Of a DNA stretch of 41,478 nucleotides, positions 17,501 to 28,900 are shown one piece after another. Position 1 is the stretch's first letter. Every line of letters begins with the position of its first letter. The notes below the pieces were generated by a model. It ran no database searches and was not told the DNA's origin. It saw only the letters and a program-made list of their open reading frames with translations. A program made the position numbers and the translations under genes. This DNA is from K23-9 sp049680365 (GTDB lineage Bacteria > Planctomycetota > Planctomycetia > Pirellulales > Pirellulaceae): positions 1-41,478 of the forward strand of contig JBAUHQ010000169.1 of the NCBI GenBank assembly GCA_049680365.1. Reading direction: 5' to 3'.

Positions 17501-17681
17501 AGAAGAACGATTCACGCGTGGACTGACGGAAAAACTGATGATGTACGCGTTAGGCAGAACGATCGAGCCAACCGATCGGCCGATCATCAATCGCATGTTG
17601 GCTGCCGCACACAAAGACGGTATCACACTTCGAGAACTAGTAAAGCAAATCGCAAAGTCCCAGCCGTTTCTGACGAAGTAG
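14568..17681 (+). CDS. Planctomycete cytochrome-type DUF1587/1592/1588/1585/1595 protein with inserted beta-sandwich
   Basis: I start this at the ATG at 14568, which overlaps the previous stop by 7 bases and opens a signal peptide (MVIRLLVSILLVSIAILASA); the frame stays open upstream but only as antiphase of the LRR gene. The 1037-aa protein has a haem-binding CNSCH motif at C42-H46 (PSCyt1-like), then blocks matching DUF1587 (RRLSRVEYANTVRDLLG), DUF1595 (RLLPRAFRRRTAQSELD), DUF1592 (LTPFELATRLSYFLWSSKPDDELF), DUF1588 (GGLLGMAGIHLWGADGNRT, NDPPPPPPPNAGEVEPNLRG) and DUF1585 (FTRGLTEKLMMYALGR). A second CNNCH lies at C910-H914. An extra segment at about 640-838 splits DUF1588; it resembles a galactose-binding-like sandwich (LALGSDDAIKVWINGVEVL). 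Such proteins are thought to be secreted redox proteins of unknown substrate and normally partner DUF1552 proteins. Confidence 0.9.
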   Translation: MVIRLLVSILLVSIAILASAAPPVIDEAAFGETVKPFLTEHCNSCHDGELAEGDLRLDNLAANFSDREPSGHWVEVLDRINLGEMPPEDEPRPDPADLAKVTEWISNNLLQMRRSAESTGGHVVMRRLSRVEYANTVRDLLGVVFVDGEGPMEDLPPDGRIQGFDRMSKALLVDPSLMQAYIDVGSEVADRAVVFRPATIPTKTMRFDFVDTRDSAMSYLLNRRAFEINEPFLTVMEDNARTFAKLRHPSIDKEIPVTGQYRVRVCAAADPGDSLQPVFMDVTYGSLGRLARFRVDATLGDPNVYEFEQTFDAAVPGEFGVSIVNGTRFTEGRQVVHKAHRDANELFDNGKPMESLRAKARMRAEGNFDSYIRSGYRHDVIDTKPLPKLHLKWIEVVGPLQSDFPPPSMNAIFPDGPPAADQQTIETATAAIKRLLPRAFRRRTAQSELDSIVAIMKADMAAGASFERAMETGLTAMLCSPNFLYLRENESTKTRELTPFELATRLSYFLWSSKPDDELFRSAVSGKLTKDPAELDRQIDRMLADNRSEGFVNGFARQWLKVDEFTRFLPDEKIFPKFYETEFAGLEKDVREEPLAFFREVLHKDEPIRAFLSSGWLMLNEKLAAYYGITGVSGSEFRRVPLIKPNGWMASAKERLLNTPQVGPIHVIGPFSGQDLPTVFQQSFAPEEVVDLDQPVGELRWIAKPEWADDTIHEVFSGDNSVFYLYRQIDSKIAQDLTLALGSDDAIKVWINGVEVLQNYVVRSVEKKQERVTVALNAGKNDLLIKIVNGSGTGGFYFLAETIQSEALAALKTPGKKRTPEQRRLLEDTYLAESASAPRGGLLGMAGIHLWGADGNRTKPVERGKYLLTVLFNDPPPPPPPNAGEVEPNLRGKQLTVRERLELHREQTTCNNCHRRIDPYGLALENFNAIGQWREQADGEKPVNQYWGEREAINPSGVLPSGVEFQNFLEFKRAILAQEERFTRGLTEKLMMYALGRTIEPTDRPIINRMLAAAHKDGITLRELVKQIAKSQPFLTK

Positions 17682-17713
17682 ATGGTCGCGGCGCTACCAA
17701 TAAGAATTCGATT

Positions 17714-19900
17714 CTATTTTCCCCAACTACGTAGCATGGCAGGCAAAAGCACAAGGTCACCCAACAGTGCCCAGAAAAGCGACGCGATGAATAACGCACC
17801 GAATTGATGCATGGCTGGAATTCGACTTAGCAACACCACGCTTAGACCGACAACCAGGATCACGGTCGTCAAACAAATGGGGCGTCCCACATGGACTAAC
17901 GCTTCAATCACGCGACTATCCGGTTCGCCGTCGCCACTTAGCTGATAACGCCGCAGCACATGGATCGTGTCATCAACGGCAACGCCCAAAGCAATCGCAA
18001 AAACGGTCACGCTGGTCAACTGCAAAGGAATGCCCACAAACACCATCAAACAGGCCGTAGCCAATAGCGGCAAACAATTCGGTAACAGGGCAATCAGACC
18101 AAGTCGCCATGAGCGAAAGCCAATCGCCACAATCAGCGTGCAAAGCAGTGCGGCCGTCAACAGACTAAACGCCAAATCGCGGATCAACGTGCCACCCAGA
18201 TGAATCGGCTCGAAGTCACGCCGATTGTAAGAGTATTGAATATCGCTGTTTTTCTTATTCAGCGAATCGAGTTGCGAATCGAGCCAAGTCAGTCGAGGCG
18301 CCAGTCGGTCCGACCCAGCATCAGGAACCCAGGTGCTTATGAAGCTCTGCCCTTTCGATGCGTCGACAAACTGCTTCACGTACTCCCCCGGAACAAACTT
18401 AAGTTCGCTTGCACTTTGGCGCGGCAGTGATTGGATCAAATCCAGAAACGACAGTGGCGTTGCGAACAGGGCTTCTCGTTCCACCAACTTTGCGACTTCG
18501 TTGGTGGCTGCCAAAATTGCCGGCCCCTCAGGCGGATTCTTCGGATCCCAGGATGCTGCAATCGTCAGCGGCAACGTCCCACCAAAACTTGCATCGGCGA
18601 CGGCAACGGCTTGCTGGGCATCCGACGCCAACGGCAACCCTTCGGCCATCGATATCCGAGGTTTTAGTAGCGATGAGGCCCACATCATTGCCAACATGAC
18701 AACGATACTCACGGCCGTAATTAGATGTCGGCGATCAACTGCAAATCGTCCAATTCGCCCAAAAACACCGTCAATCTTAAGTTGTGTGGCTCCAACCGTT
18801 TGGCTGGAGTTGAAACGGCCCAACACCATCGCCAAGGCGGGAACGATTACTAAAACGGCAAGCAACGACAACGCGACACTGACACCACAGACAATGCCAA
18901 ATCGCTGAATCGTCAGCAATTTTGCGGTCGCCAAAGAACCGAACCCGACCATGGTGGTCAACGATGTTAACACGCAAGCTGGGCCGACTTCTTGCATCGT
19001 CTGAACAATCGCATCGACTTGGCTCATTCCTGATTGCCGCAATCGCTGAATCTGCATTTGCAAGTGGACCGAATCGGTCAGTGCGATCGTCAGTGCCATG
19101 GGAATGACAACCACATTCAGCGGATTGATTGCCTCGCCCCACACCGCCATGAATCCAAACGTTGCTACGGCTCCGACCACGGGCCCCGCCAAAACAATCA
19201 GCACTGATTGCCAAGAACGAAAAATCAAATAGGACAGTAGAAAACCAGCAAGGATGCCACCCGAGATAAAGAGTCGTTGGTCGCGAACTAAGCTCTGCTT
19301 GATTTCCCATTGAACTGCGGGCAAGCCTGTCACGTAGACCGTCGCGCCGGTGTTTTCAAACGAACGCTTGGCAACGGATTTAATTTTGAAAACGGTCTCA
19401 TGTAACGCGTCCGTTTCGATTTGCGAATCGATTTGAACAATGATGCGTGCCCACTTGTGATCGGCAGAAATCAGGTGGTCGTGCAAAAACGGGTGCTCCG
19501 CAGCGTACTGACGAATCTTGACTACATCACTGCTGTCGATTTCTTTTGGAAAGACACGAAGAAACAACTTGCCTATTCGAAGTGGTCGCCTTGCATCGTC
19601 CATCGAAATGGTGCGCTGCACGTTGACCAATTCGGCAGCGTCTTCATTGAATCGTCGCACCGAATTGACGATGCTCGGCTGCAGGCAGTCATCCGATCCG
19701 ACTAACACGACGACCGTGTTTTCATCGGCAAACGATTTAGTTTGGACAGTATCCGCCGTGCGAAACAAGTACAGCACGTCTTGTTCATACTGCAGTCGCG
19801 GCAACACACACAACGAACCGATCGCGACGGCCGACATAGCCAGCAAAGCAACCTTGGGCCGATGCACAATCGATCGCGAAATCCGTTCCAATCCCATCAT
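17714..19900 (-). CDS. MMPL/RND-superfamily exporter
   Basis: The 728-aa protein follows the MMPL two-fold plan: one N-terminal helix (about 15-35), a large periplasmic loop, a bundle of five helices (about 208-360), then the same again (helix about 393-412, loop, bundle about 575-722). Each bundle carries an acidic residue at the proton-relay position: D276 in IALTDSVHLQ and D643/D644 in GVAVDDTIHVL. This matches predicted RND exporters of lipids and hydrophobic metabolites, including the HpnN and MmpL types. It begins 47 bases after the stop of the megasynthase on the same strand, so the two are probably co-transcribed and this is the likely exporter of the product. At 728 aa it is shorter than typical mycobacterial MmpL. 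ATG at 19900 or 19897 are both possible starts. It converges with the DUF1592-type gene, 32 bases away. Confidence 0.88.
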   Translation of the reverse strand: MMGLERISRSIVHRPKVALLAMSAVAIGSLCVLPRLQYEQDVLYLFRTADTVQTKSFADENTVVVLVGSDDCLQPSIVNSVRRFNEDAAELVNVQRTISMDDARRPLRIGKLFLRVFPKEIDSSDVVKIRQYAAEHPFLHDHLISADHKWARIIVQIDSQIETDALHETVFKIKSVAKRSFENTGATVYVTGLPAVQWEIKQSLVRDQRLFISGGILAGFLLSYLIFRSWQSVLIVLAGPVVGAVATFGFMAVWGEAINPLNVVVIPMALTIALTDSVHLQMQIQRLRQSGMSQVDAIVQTMQEVGPACVLTSLTTMVGFGSLATAKLLTIQRFGIVCGVSVALSLLAVLVIVPALAMVLGRFNSSQTVGATQLKIDGVFGRIGRFAVDRRHLITAVSIVVMLAMMWASSLLKPRISMAEGLPLASDAQQAVAVADASFGGTLPLTIAASWDPKNPPEGPAILAATNEVAKLVEREALFATPLSFLDLIQSLPRQSASELKFVPGEYVKQFVDASKGQSFISTWVPDAGSDRLAPRLTWLDSQLDSLNKKNSDIQYSYNRRDFEPIHLGGTLIRDLAFSLLTAALLCTLIVAIGFRSWRLGLIALLPNCLPLLATACLMVFVGIPLQLTSVTVFAIALGVAVDDTIHVLRRYQLSGDGEPDSRVIEALVHVGRPICLTTVILVVGLSVVLLSRIPAMHQFGALFIASLFWALLGDLVLLPAMLRSWGK

Positions 19901-19947
19901 GGGTTGCGTTCTTTGTTATGTATTTTGCAGGTGTCCCATGGGTCGAA

Positions 19948-22900
19948 TCACTTTACGCGAAATGTAAACTGAATCAAATCCAAGTGTCCGGTCCGGAAAT
20001 AGTGCGCGGAACTGGTGAGGTAGCGCACGTAGAGGTCATAGTTTGCCAAGGATGTCAACTCGATCGCTTCTTCGCGATGTGCCTGAAGCGATTCAGCCCA
20101 TTTGTCCAATGTACGAGCATAATGCGGGCGAAGCGACTCGGTGTGGTGCAGCGAAAAACCTTCTGCTTCAGCGCGATGGATCACGACTTCGCGTGGCGGC
20201 AATTGACCGCCGGGAAAGATCTCGGTGCCTAGCATTTTTGCATATTCGATTAGTCCCTCGTCAACATTCGATTGTCCTGGTTGCAGACTTTCTTTATTGC
20301 CGCGGATGATCGAGTGAATCATCATCCAGCCATCGTCGGGCAGCAATTCGCGACATCGACCAAAGAAAGCGGCGTAGCGTTCCATTCGGAAGTGTTCCAG
20401 CGCGCCGATGCTGACGATGCGGTCGACCGGCTTGTCGAATTCTTCCCATCCCTTCAGTAAAAACTCCGCATCGCCACGACCGTTGGCTAGCGACGAGGCA
20501 TAAGCGTGCTGGTTCTTACTGAGGGTCAGTCCCGTTGCCTTCACCCCCAAGGTATCCACCGCACGCAAAGCCGTCGCTCCCCAACCACAACCAACATCCA
20601 GCAGATGCATGCCAGGTTTCAAGCGACATTTTCCCAGCGACAAATCGATCTTGGCAAGCTGCGCTTCTTCCAAAGTCGCTTCGTCGCTAGGGAAATAGCC
20701 GCAGCTATACGTCATCGTGCGATCCAGAAACAACTGATAAAAAGCATTCGATCGATCGTAGTGAGCTTGAACGTCTTCGTAGAACGGTCGCAATTCTGGT
20801 TCGGAGGTATCTGAAACACTCGAAGTCTGCGTTGGATCGATTGATAGCCCATCGGACATCAGCTTCCCAAGCTTCGCGACGTTTTCCCCCGTCATCATGC
20901 TGATGTGATCGCCCGGTGACTCCGTCACGACAAGCTGGTTGCCAACGATCGATTGCCAGCCAAGGTCATCACTCAGATCTTCGTCTAGTTCGCCCAGACG
21001 CTCGGCAGCTCGATACAGTTTCACCGAAACATCGCTCTTGGGTGGAACATAGTCACGCATCGCACGTAGATTCGATCGCGCAACTTGTACAAAATTGCGT
21101 AGGTAGTCGATGTCAAACTCCAATAGCGACTGACCGGCGATCGAACCACGCTGGATCATCAACTCCAATCGCTGCTGGCTATCAAGCATCTGTAATTCGT
21201 CATAGTCGACATCGATTCGCAATCCGTAAAAGCGCTGGAGCGTTTCGGCAAGCGTGGTCAGAATGCGACTTTCGTCTTCCGGATCGATCAAGTCGATCGC
21301 CGACATAACACGCGAATCGATCAGATGAACGCCATCAACACGGTCGCCCTGTTCATGCAACACACGAGCAATCTCATAGGCGACCACACCTCCGGAAGAC
21401 CAACCGGCTAAATGATACGGCCCAATCGGTTGCTGACCGCGAATCGCATCGATGTATTCGTTGACCATCGCTTCCATTGTGTCGTGCGGATTACTAAGCC
21501 CGTCCACACCACGTGACTGAAGTGCAAAGATCGGTCGTTCGTCCTCCAATGCATGCGCCAGTTCGTAGTAACACAGCACATTGCCACCCGCCGGATGGAC
21601 ACAAAAGACCGGCGACAAAGTCCCTTCGGGCCGGATTGGCACGAGCGGCGACCATGCTTTTTCCAAATCGGATTGCGTGACCAAAACCGCCATGCGTTCG
21701 ACCGTTGCATCACGTAGCAACGAAGACAATTGCAGGCTTACATTGAAATGACGATTCACACGGCTGATCAATTGAACGGCCAATAGCGAATGCCCGCCGA
21801 GGTCGAAGAAATTGTCACGCACCCCGACCACGTCTACTTTCAAAACGTCGATCCAAATGCCAGCCATTTGCATTTCGATCGCACTACGCGGTGCGACGAA
21901 ACCCGATTCCCGCGACGAACTACTTCGCGACAACGCTTGCAATGCTTTACGATCGACTTTGTCACTCTTGTTCCGCGGGAACTCACTCAGCATCACCCAC
22001 GCGGTCGGGATCATGTACTCAGGAAGCGTCTGTGAAAGCGATCTCCCCAACTCAAGCCCGGACATTTCGCCCCCAACGGGCACGACAAACGCGGTTAGTC
22101 GCGACATTCCGCTGGCGTCGTCCGAGGCTAGTACGATCGCATCTTTAACCGCTTCTAATGTCAACAATGCCGCTTCGATTTCGCCCAGCTCCACGCGGAA
22201 GCCGCGAACTTTTACCTGTTGATCAACTCGACCCAAAAACTCAAGGTTTCCGTCATCACGCCAACGGGCCAAGTCACCGGTTCGGTACAGTCGATCTCCA
22301 TCGCCAAGCTTGCTATCGATGAATCGATCTCGCGTCAGTTTCGGTTGATTTAGGTATCCGCGTGCGACTCCCATGCCTCCAACATGCAATTCACCCGCCA
22401 CCCCCTTCGCCGCTAGTCGACCATGACGATCCAGGACACGCGCCGTGACGCCAGCAACAGGTCGCCCGATCGGAATCTCTTGATCCCCGTCAATCGCTCC
22501 GGTCGCTTCCCATGCCGTCGCAACAATCGTCGTTTCCGTCGGGCCGTAGTTGTTGATGAAACGAACTTGGTCACCCGTCAGTCGCCGCCATGCGGCCACT
22601 TGATCCGCCGTCGCACGTTCGCCACCGGTGACCAGCAATCGCACCAAGGCCGGGATTTCCAAGTCGCCAGCGAGTGCTTCGTGCGTCAGTTGTCGCCAGA
22701 ACGCCGTGGGCAAATCCAGCACGGTTACTCCATGTTGCTGGCACGACTGTAGAAACGAATCAGCGAGCAAGCTGATTGATTCATCGCGAATCACCAGTGC
22801 TGCGCCGGAAGCCAGAGTCGGAAAAATCTCTTCGACACTGTGGTCAAAGCTGATCGATGCGAACTGCAGGACCCGATCGCTTGGCAAAAGTCCAAACTGT

Positions 22901-25900
22901 TTCGTTGCAAACTGAACATAGTTGACGACCGAGTGGTGTTCGATTTCAACCGCTTTCGGTTTGCCCGTCGAACCGGAGGTGTAAATCAAATAGGCTCGAG
23001 TACTTGGCGTAGCAAGGACTTCTGGATTGTGCGAATCGCATTCCGCAATCGCGAGTGCGTCAGCCGACAAGTCAATGAAGTGCCCCGCGAAATGGCTCCA
23101 CTGATCCGATCCTTTGGCGACAATCACATGACGAATCTGTGCATCGTCGGTGATCAGGTGCTTTCGCTGGCTTGGCAAATCCTGGTCAAGAGGAACGTAC
23201 GTCCCACCAGCCTTCAAAATAGCCAACATCGCTACGATCATTTGTGATCCTCGCGGTAAGCAAATTCCCACTGGCGATTCCAACTCGGTGCCGAGGGACC
23301 GCAAGTGATGTGCAAGCTGATTTGCTTGACCGTTCAGTTCACCGTAAGTCAAAGTCGCATCAGCCGCCACCACTGCGATCGCGTCGGGATCAATTGCAAC
23401 TTGACGTTCGATCAGTCGATGCAAACACGGGTTTGTCGATTCCGAAGCCGATCCCGAAACGGGGCCATTGCCCCACTGCAATAGAGTCTGCTGTTGATCT
23501 TGGCTCAGCATCGACAACTCGCCAACCGGCAGTTCGTCGTTTTGAACCATCGCTAGGAGAATCTGCTCGTAATGCGAAAGCATCTCACGAGCCGTACTCT
23601 CGTTGAAAAGATCCACGTTATACTGCAGTGCCAACGTTACACCGGATTCGTCAGCATCGGATGCCGTCAGCGACAAATCGAACATTGCATTTTTTTGTTC
23701 CAAGCCAGCGGGTTCAAAATCGATCCCGAACGCTTCCAGTGTCACGTCTCGCTGTCCGGCCATAAATGGCGCAAATCCTTGCTGGCTGGCTTTGTGAAAA
23801 CGCCACATCGCAAACATCGATTGAAAGATCGGCGAACGTGATGCATCACGCTGAGGCGCCAACTTTTCTACCAACAAAGGAAACGGATACGACTGATGCT
23901 CCAACGCGCCGATCATCTTGCCACGGATTTGCTTTACGAAATCTGCCACCGTAGGATTGGCCGATAAATCCCCACGAACGACGACGGGATTGACGAAGTA
24001 GCCGACCACACCGGCAACATCGCTTCGTGTCCGACCAGAGGCCGGCATACCAACCAAAATGTCATCCTGCCCACTGTATTTGGCCATCAGCAATTCGTAG
24101 GCTGCCAGCAATACCATGTTAAGTGTCGCTTGATGCCGCTGCCCAAATGCTTGAATCTCGCTAGTCAATTCTTGGCTGAGCGAATGGTACAGCAACGCGC
24201 CGTCGAAGGTCTGAATTGCAGGTCGCGGACGATCCGTTGCCAGTTCTAGCATTGGCAATTCGCCGGAGAGTTGCTCTTGCCAATACTGCAGGTGTTCTGC
24301 GCCTTCATGACCTGACAACATTTCGCGTTCGTCATTGGCGAAATCGGCAAACTCAATTCCCGGTGCTGGCAACTCCAAAGACTCGCCGATCAACGCCGCC
24401 GCATAAAGCTGCTTCAATTCGACGGTACTGGTCACCAACGACAGTAAATCGGCGACGATATGGTGCACCACCCAAACCAACAAATGTCGGTCCACTGCTT
24501 GACGATAGATAATCAAACGAATCAACGGACCGCGTTCCAAATCGAACGGTTCGTTGGCGGATGTGACGGCGTGCTGCTGCGTTTCGTCTTCGCTCCACCC
24601 GGTGGCGTCAACAATCTCAAGTGGCGCATCGGTGGTTGGATGCACGGCCTGATAAGGATGTCCGTCGTTGTGATGAAATGTCGTGCGATACGCGGAATGG
24701 CGGTTGACCAACGTTTGCAATGCACTGCGGACGTGATCCAAATTGAAATCGCCAATCACTCGCATTGCGTCACTGACATGGTACGCGGAGCTCTCCGGTG
24801 CCATTTGCTGTATAAACCAAAGAGCCTGCTGCCCGTGTGTCAATGGTCGACTAAACGCCGATCCGTCGCCAGAAATTGCTGAATTTGCGCCGGCAACAGT
24901 CTCTCGCTCTGACGTAGAACTGGCTTCGCCGGTGACCAGCTCCGCTGCCACCTCGCAGAGCGTCGCGACACTGGGACCGTCCATAAATCGAGCCATTGGC
25001 ACTGTAATGGCCAAACGCGATTCCATGTTGTTCTTTAGTTCGATGGCCATCAAGGAATCCAGTCCCATTTCGCTGAGCGGTCGATGAACATCCAACTCGG
25101 CAGCGCCTAGCCCCATGATGCTGGCCAGTTCGCCGGTTAAGAATTCTTGCAAACGAGATTCGCGGGCATCGCGATCCATCGCGCGAAGTTCAGATCGAAA
25201 AGCGTCGTCTGCGGGATTCGATGCGGCAGCGTCATCGTCGGTAGGAACGACGTCACGCAACAAGGGTGGCACGCCAGATTTAATTTGCTTCATCATTGTC
25301 CGCCACCGCACGTCGATGATAGCGGCATGGGTGGCTGTCGAGTCGCCAATCTTTGTCGCCTGCAACAGACCGTCAAGCAATGCAAAACAATCATCCGCAG
25401 GCAATAGCGTCATACCGCGTTCAGCCAGTTGCTTCTTCACGCTTTCGTCCGCCGCCATGCCGGATTCGGCCCAAGGTCCCCAGTTGATGGCCAGCGCCGG
25501 TAGATTCCTTGATCGTCGATAGGCAGCCAGACCGTCCAAAAATGCGTTGCCCGCTGCGTAGTTGGCTTGGCCGGGAGAACCAAGCAAACTGGCAATCGAC
25601 GAAAACATGACGAAATAATCCAGCGGCAAATCGACCGTCGCTTCGTGTAAATTCCAGGCACCCTGCGTTTTGGGAGCCATGACTTTGCTCAAGCGATTCT
25701 GATCCAGATCCAACAGCCAACCATCGTCCAAAACACCCGCCGCGTGGATCACTCCTGAGACCTGCGGGAAATCAGCCGGGATCATTGAGATTGCTTCGCG
25801 CAGCGAATTGGCGTCGGTGACGTCACCCTGCAAGACCGCGACTCGCGCGCCGTCAGCCCGCAAGCGTTCAATTCGTTTACAAACTTCGGCTGTTGGAGCA

Positions 25901-28900
25901 CGGCGTGACAACAACGCCACGTGCGGTTGCTCATCGGATCTAGCGACCCAATCGGCAACCTGCAAACCCAACGCACCAAGCCCGCCCGTGATCAAACGTG
26001 TTCCACAACTTGGATGATCGATCGTTTCCGCGTCATTCTGTGCGGAACCCTGCCTTGCAAGCGAGACAACGACCTTGCCAATATTGCGACGCTGAGCCAT
26101 GTAGCGGAAGGAACCGACGACGTCTTCGATCGGAAAGACGGTGCTTGCGATCGGCTGAAAACTGCCGTCAGCAAAATGTTGCGTTAACTCCTGAAACATC
26201 TCCTGCATCAACTCGGGACGCTGACGCAACATGCGATCCAGATCGATCGCGTGATAGGACAAGTTATCCTGAAACGGTGAAAGCCCGATCATGCGGTTTT
26301 GGTAGATGTCCGTCTTGCCAATTTCCAAAAAGCGACCGTATGACGCCAACACGCGCAGGCTTTCCGTGATCGCATCACCGGGCAATGAATTGAGTACCAC
26401 GTCGACACCTTGCCGGTCCGTCAACGACAAAATTTCTTGACCAAATTCCAGTGTTCGCGAATTGGACACATGCTTGACGCCCAACGACCGCAAGAATTCA
26501 CGTTTTTCGTCGCTGCCGGCGGTCGCGTACACTTCTGCGCCGACGTGTTTGGCAATTTGAATCGCCGCCAATCCGACACCACCGGCACCGGCGTGAATCA
26601 AAACCTTCTCGCCTCGCGACAAGTGGGCTAAGCGACACAAGGCGTAGTAGGCTGTCAAAAAAGTGATCGGTACTGTGGCCGCTTCCACGTCGTCCATCGA
26701 ATCCGGCTTATGGACCAACGCAAACTCAGCCGTTCGTGCGTGTGTCGCGAAGCTATGCGGCGCAACGCCCATCACTGCATCGCCTACTTTGAATCGACTC
26801 ACTTTTTCACCAACTGCCGAAACGACTCCGGCACATTCGATTCCCAGCGGCACGACTTTGTCTTTGAGCCCCGGGTACAGCCCCATCGCTTTCAGCACGT
26901 CGCTAAAATTCAGGCCAGCGGCGCCAACGCGAATCTCGACCTGGTCGGCTTCGAGCGGTACGCGTGTAAACGACTCGAAACGAAGTCCATCGATGCTGCC
27001 TGCTTCACCAAGCCGCAATCGGTACGAATCCGATTGGGGAACCGTCACTGATGATGAACCAGCGGCAATCAGCTTTGACGCTGCCGCTAACCTTGCCACC
27101 AGTCGCTCGCCGTTACGAAACGCAACCTGGCTTTCATCGGATTCGCTGGCGAGCTCATCGATCACTAATGCTTCCAACTCATCATTGCTTGAATCCAAGT
27201 CGATCAAGCGACAGGCAAGTTCGGGATGTTCATTCATCGCGACGCGCACGATTCCCCAAATAGCTGATTGCGCAGGCGAAACATCGGCTGGTTCTTTGCC
27301 AATCAACTGAGCCGAACGCGTCAAAGTATAAAGCTGTGGCGGGCGCGGGCCGGTAAACTTAGCCAACTGCTGAATCAACTGAAGCGTTTCACTGCAGATA
27401 ACGGCTGGGTCGCGTGTTGCATCATCGGATGACCACAGTTGAACGACCGCGCGACAAGCGAGTTGATCATCGCTAAGCGAATGGGACAATAGGCGTTTGT
27501 AGTGCTCGCCGACAAGAGGATTAATTCGATACAGATCCGCAGTGCTGGTATCTTCGGGGCATTGAAAGTCGTCGGCGATTTCCACCATGATGCATCTCGC
27601 CCCGTCTTTTCGCATCCGCGTCGCAAGTGAAGCAGCAAATCCGGCGCGGTCTGCCAAAAGAATCCAGTTTCCTTCAAGCGACTGCTTGGCCGTTGCGTCA
27701 TCGCTGGACAGCCGCTGAGGTTGCCACTGGACTTGATACAACCAATCCTTCGGCGTTGTCTTTGCTTCGCCAGGTCGCCCCAGTCTTTGAACCGTGACGC
27801 CGGACAACTGGACAATGACGTTACCGCCCGAATTGACCAACGCAATGGATGCTTCGACGACTTCCGGATTCGGGTCATTATCGATCGAACTGCCATCCGA
27901 TGGGCCAACGCGTTTGGCGACCACATACACCTCGCCCTGTAGCTGCTCATGCCACTTGCCAAACGTCTGCAGCGACCCCATTCCCGTCGGTAAGTACGTG
28001 TATTCACTCAGCGAGTCCCTGTCGCCACTCACGACGCCCGCCATCGCTTGCAAACAGCCGTCCAATAACGTTGGGTGCAAATGGTACTGATCACTTTTGG
28101 TGCGAATCGCATCGGTCACCGCGACACGAGCCACCATCGTTGATCCTTGACGATGCACTTGATCCAGCACTTGAAACGCTGGCCCATAGTGGAGACCGCG
28201 ATCCGACATCATTCGATAAAAGTCGTCCGTCGCAATCACGCTGCCTGACTTGTCATGCAATTGCAAGCTTTCGACCGGCTGCGTTGCTTGGTCGTCTGAC
28301 TCACGACAAAGTTGCCCCCATGCATGCATCGCCCAGTTCTGCCGCGGCGCAGCTTCGCCTGCTGACGCGTTGTCCGCGACACTATAGATTTCAAAAGTGC
28401 ACTGGCCGTTCATTTCCGGTGCGACGATTGTTTGAACCCTACGACTCGATTCGTTGGACAGAAACATCGCTTGCTGAATCGAAAGATTTTCAATTCGGTG
28501 GTTCCCAGGCCCAAATACTTGCTGCGCAGCGGCAAGTCCCTGTTCGATGTAGGCCGCCGCCGGCAAAATCGCAGATCCCTGTACCACGTGATCAGCCAGA
28601 TAGCTTGGCGACGCACAACTCAAGTGCGCCTCGAATTGTGCCGTTGTCAAAGCTGATTCGATGCGATTGCCTAGCAACGGGTGCAGCGAAGGACCGCGAG
28701 AAACTCGAGCCGCGGTTGAACCGTTGCTGGTTTTTAGCCAGTGCCGTGATCGTTCAAACGGATAAGTCGGCAGTGAAATTCGTCGTCGCGGCCATTCGCG
28801 ATCGAAGCCTTGCCAATTCAGCTCCGCACCGCTGAGATACAACTGCGACATCGCCTCCAGAAAACACTTCCAGTCGCATTGTCCTTTTCTCAGCGTCGGC

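Noticed and set aside
26663..27310. A 215-codon plus-strand frame opposite the enoyl reductase region
   Set aside because: It is low in complexity (Ser/Thr/Ala-rich), has no motif, and is fully covered by the ER domain on the other strand.
27849..28835. A 328-codon plus-strand frame inside the megasynthase gene
   Set aside because: It lies opposite the DH/psi-KR coding region, which has clear domain motifs. The translation is Arg/Pro/Ser-rich without family similarity, as expected for antisense of a GC-biased gene.
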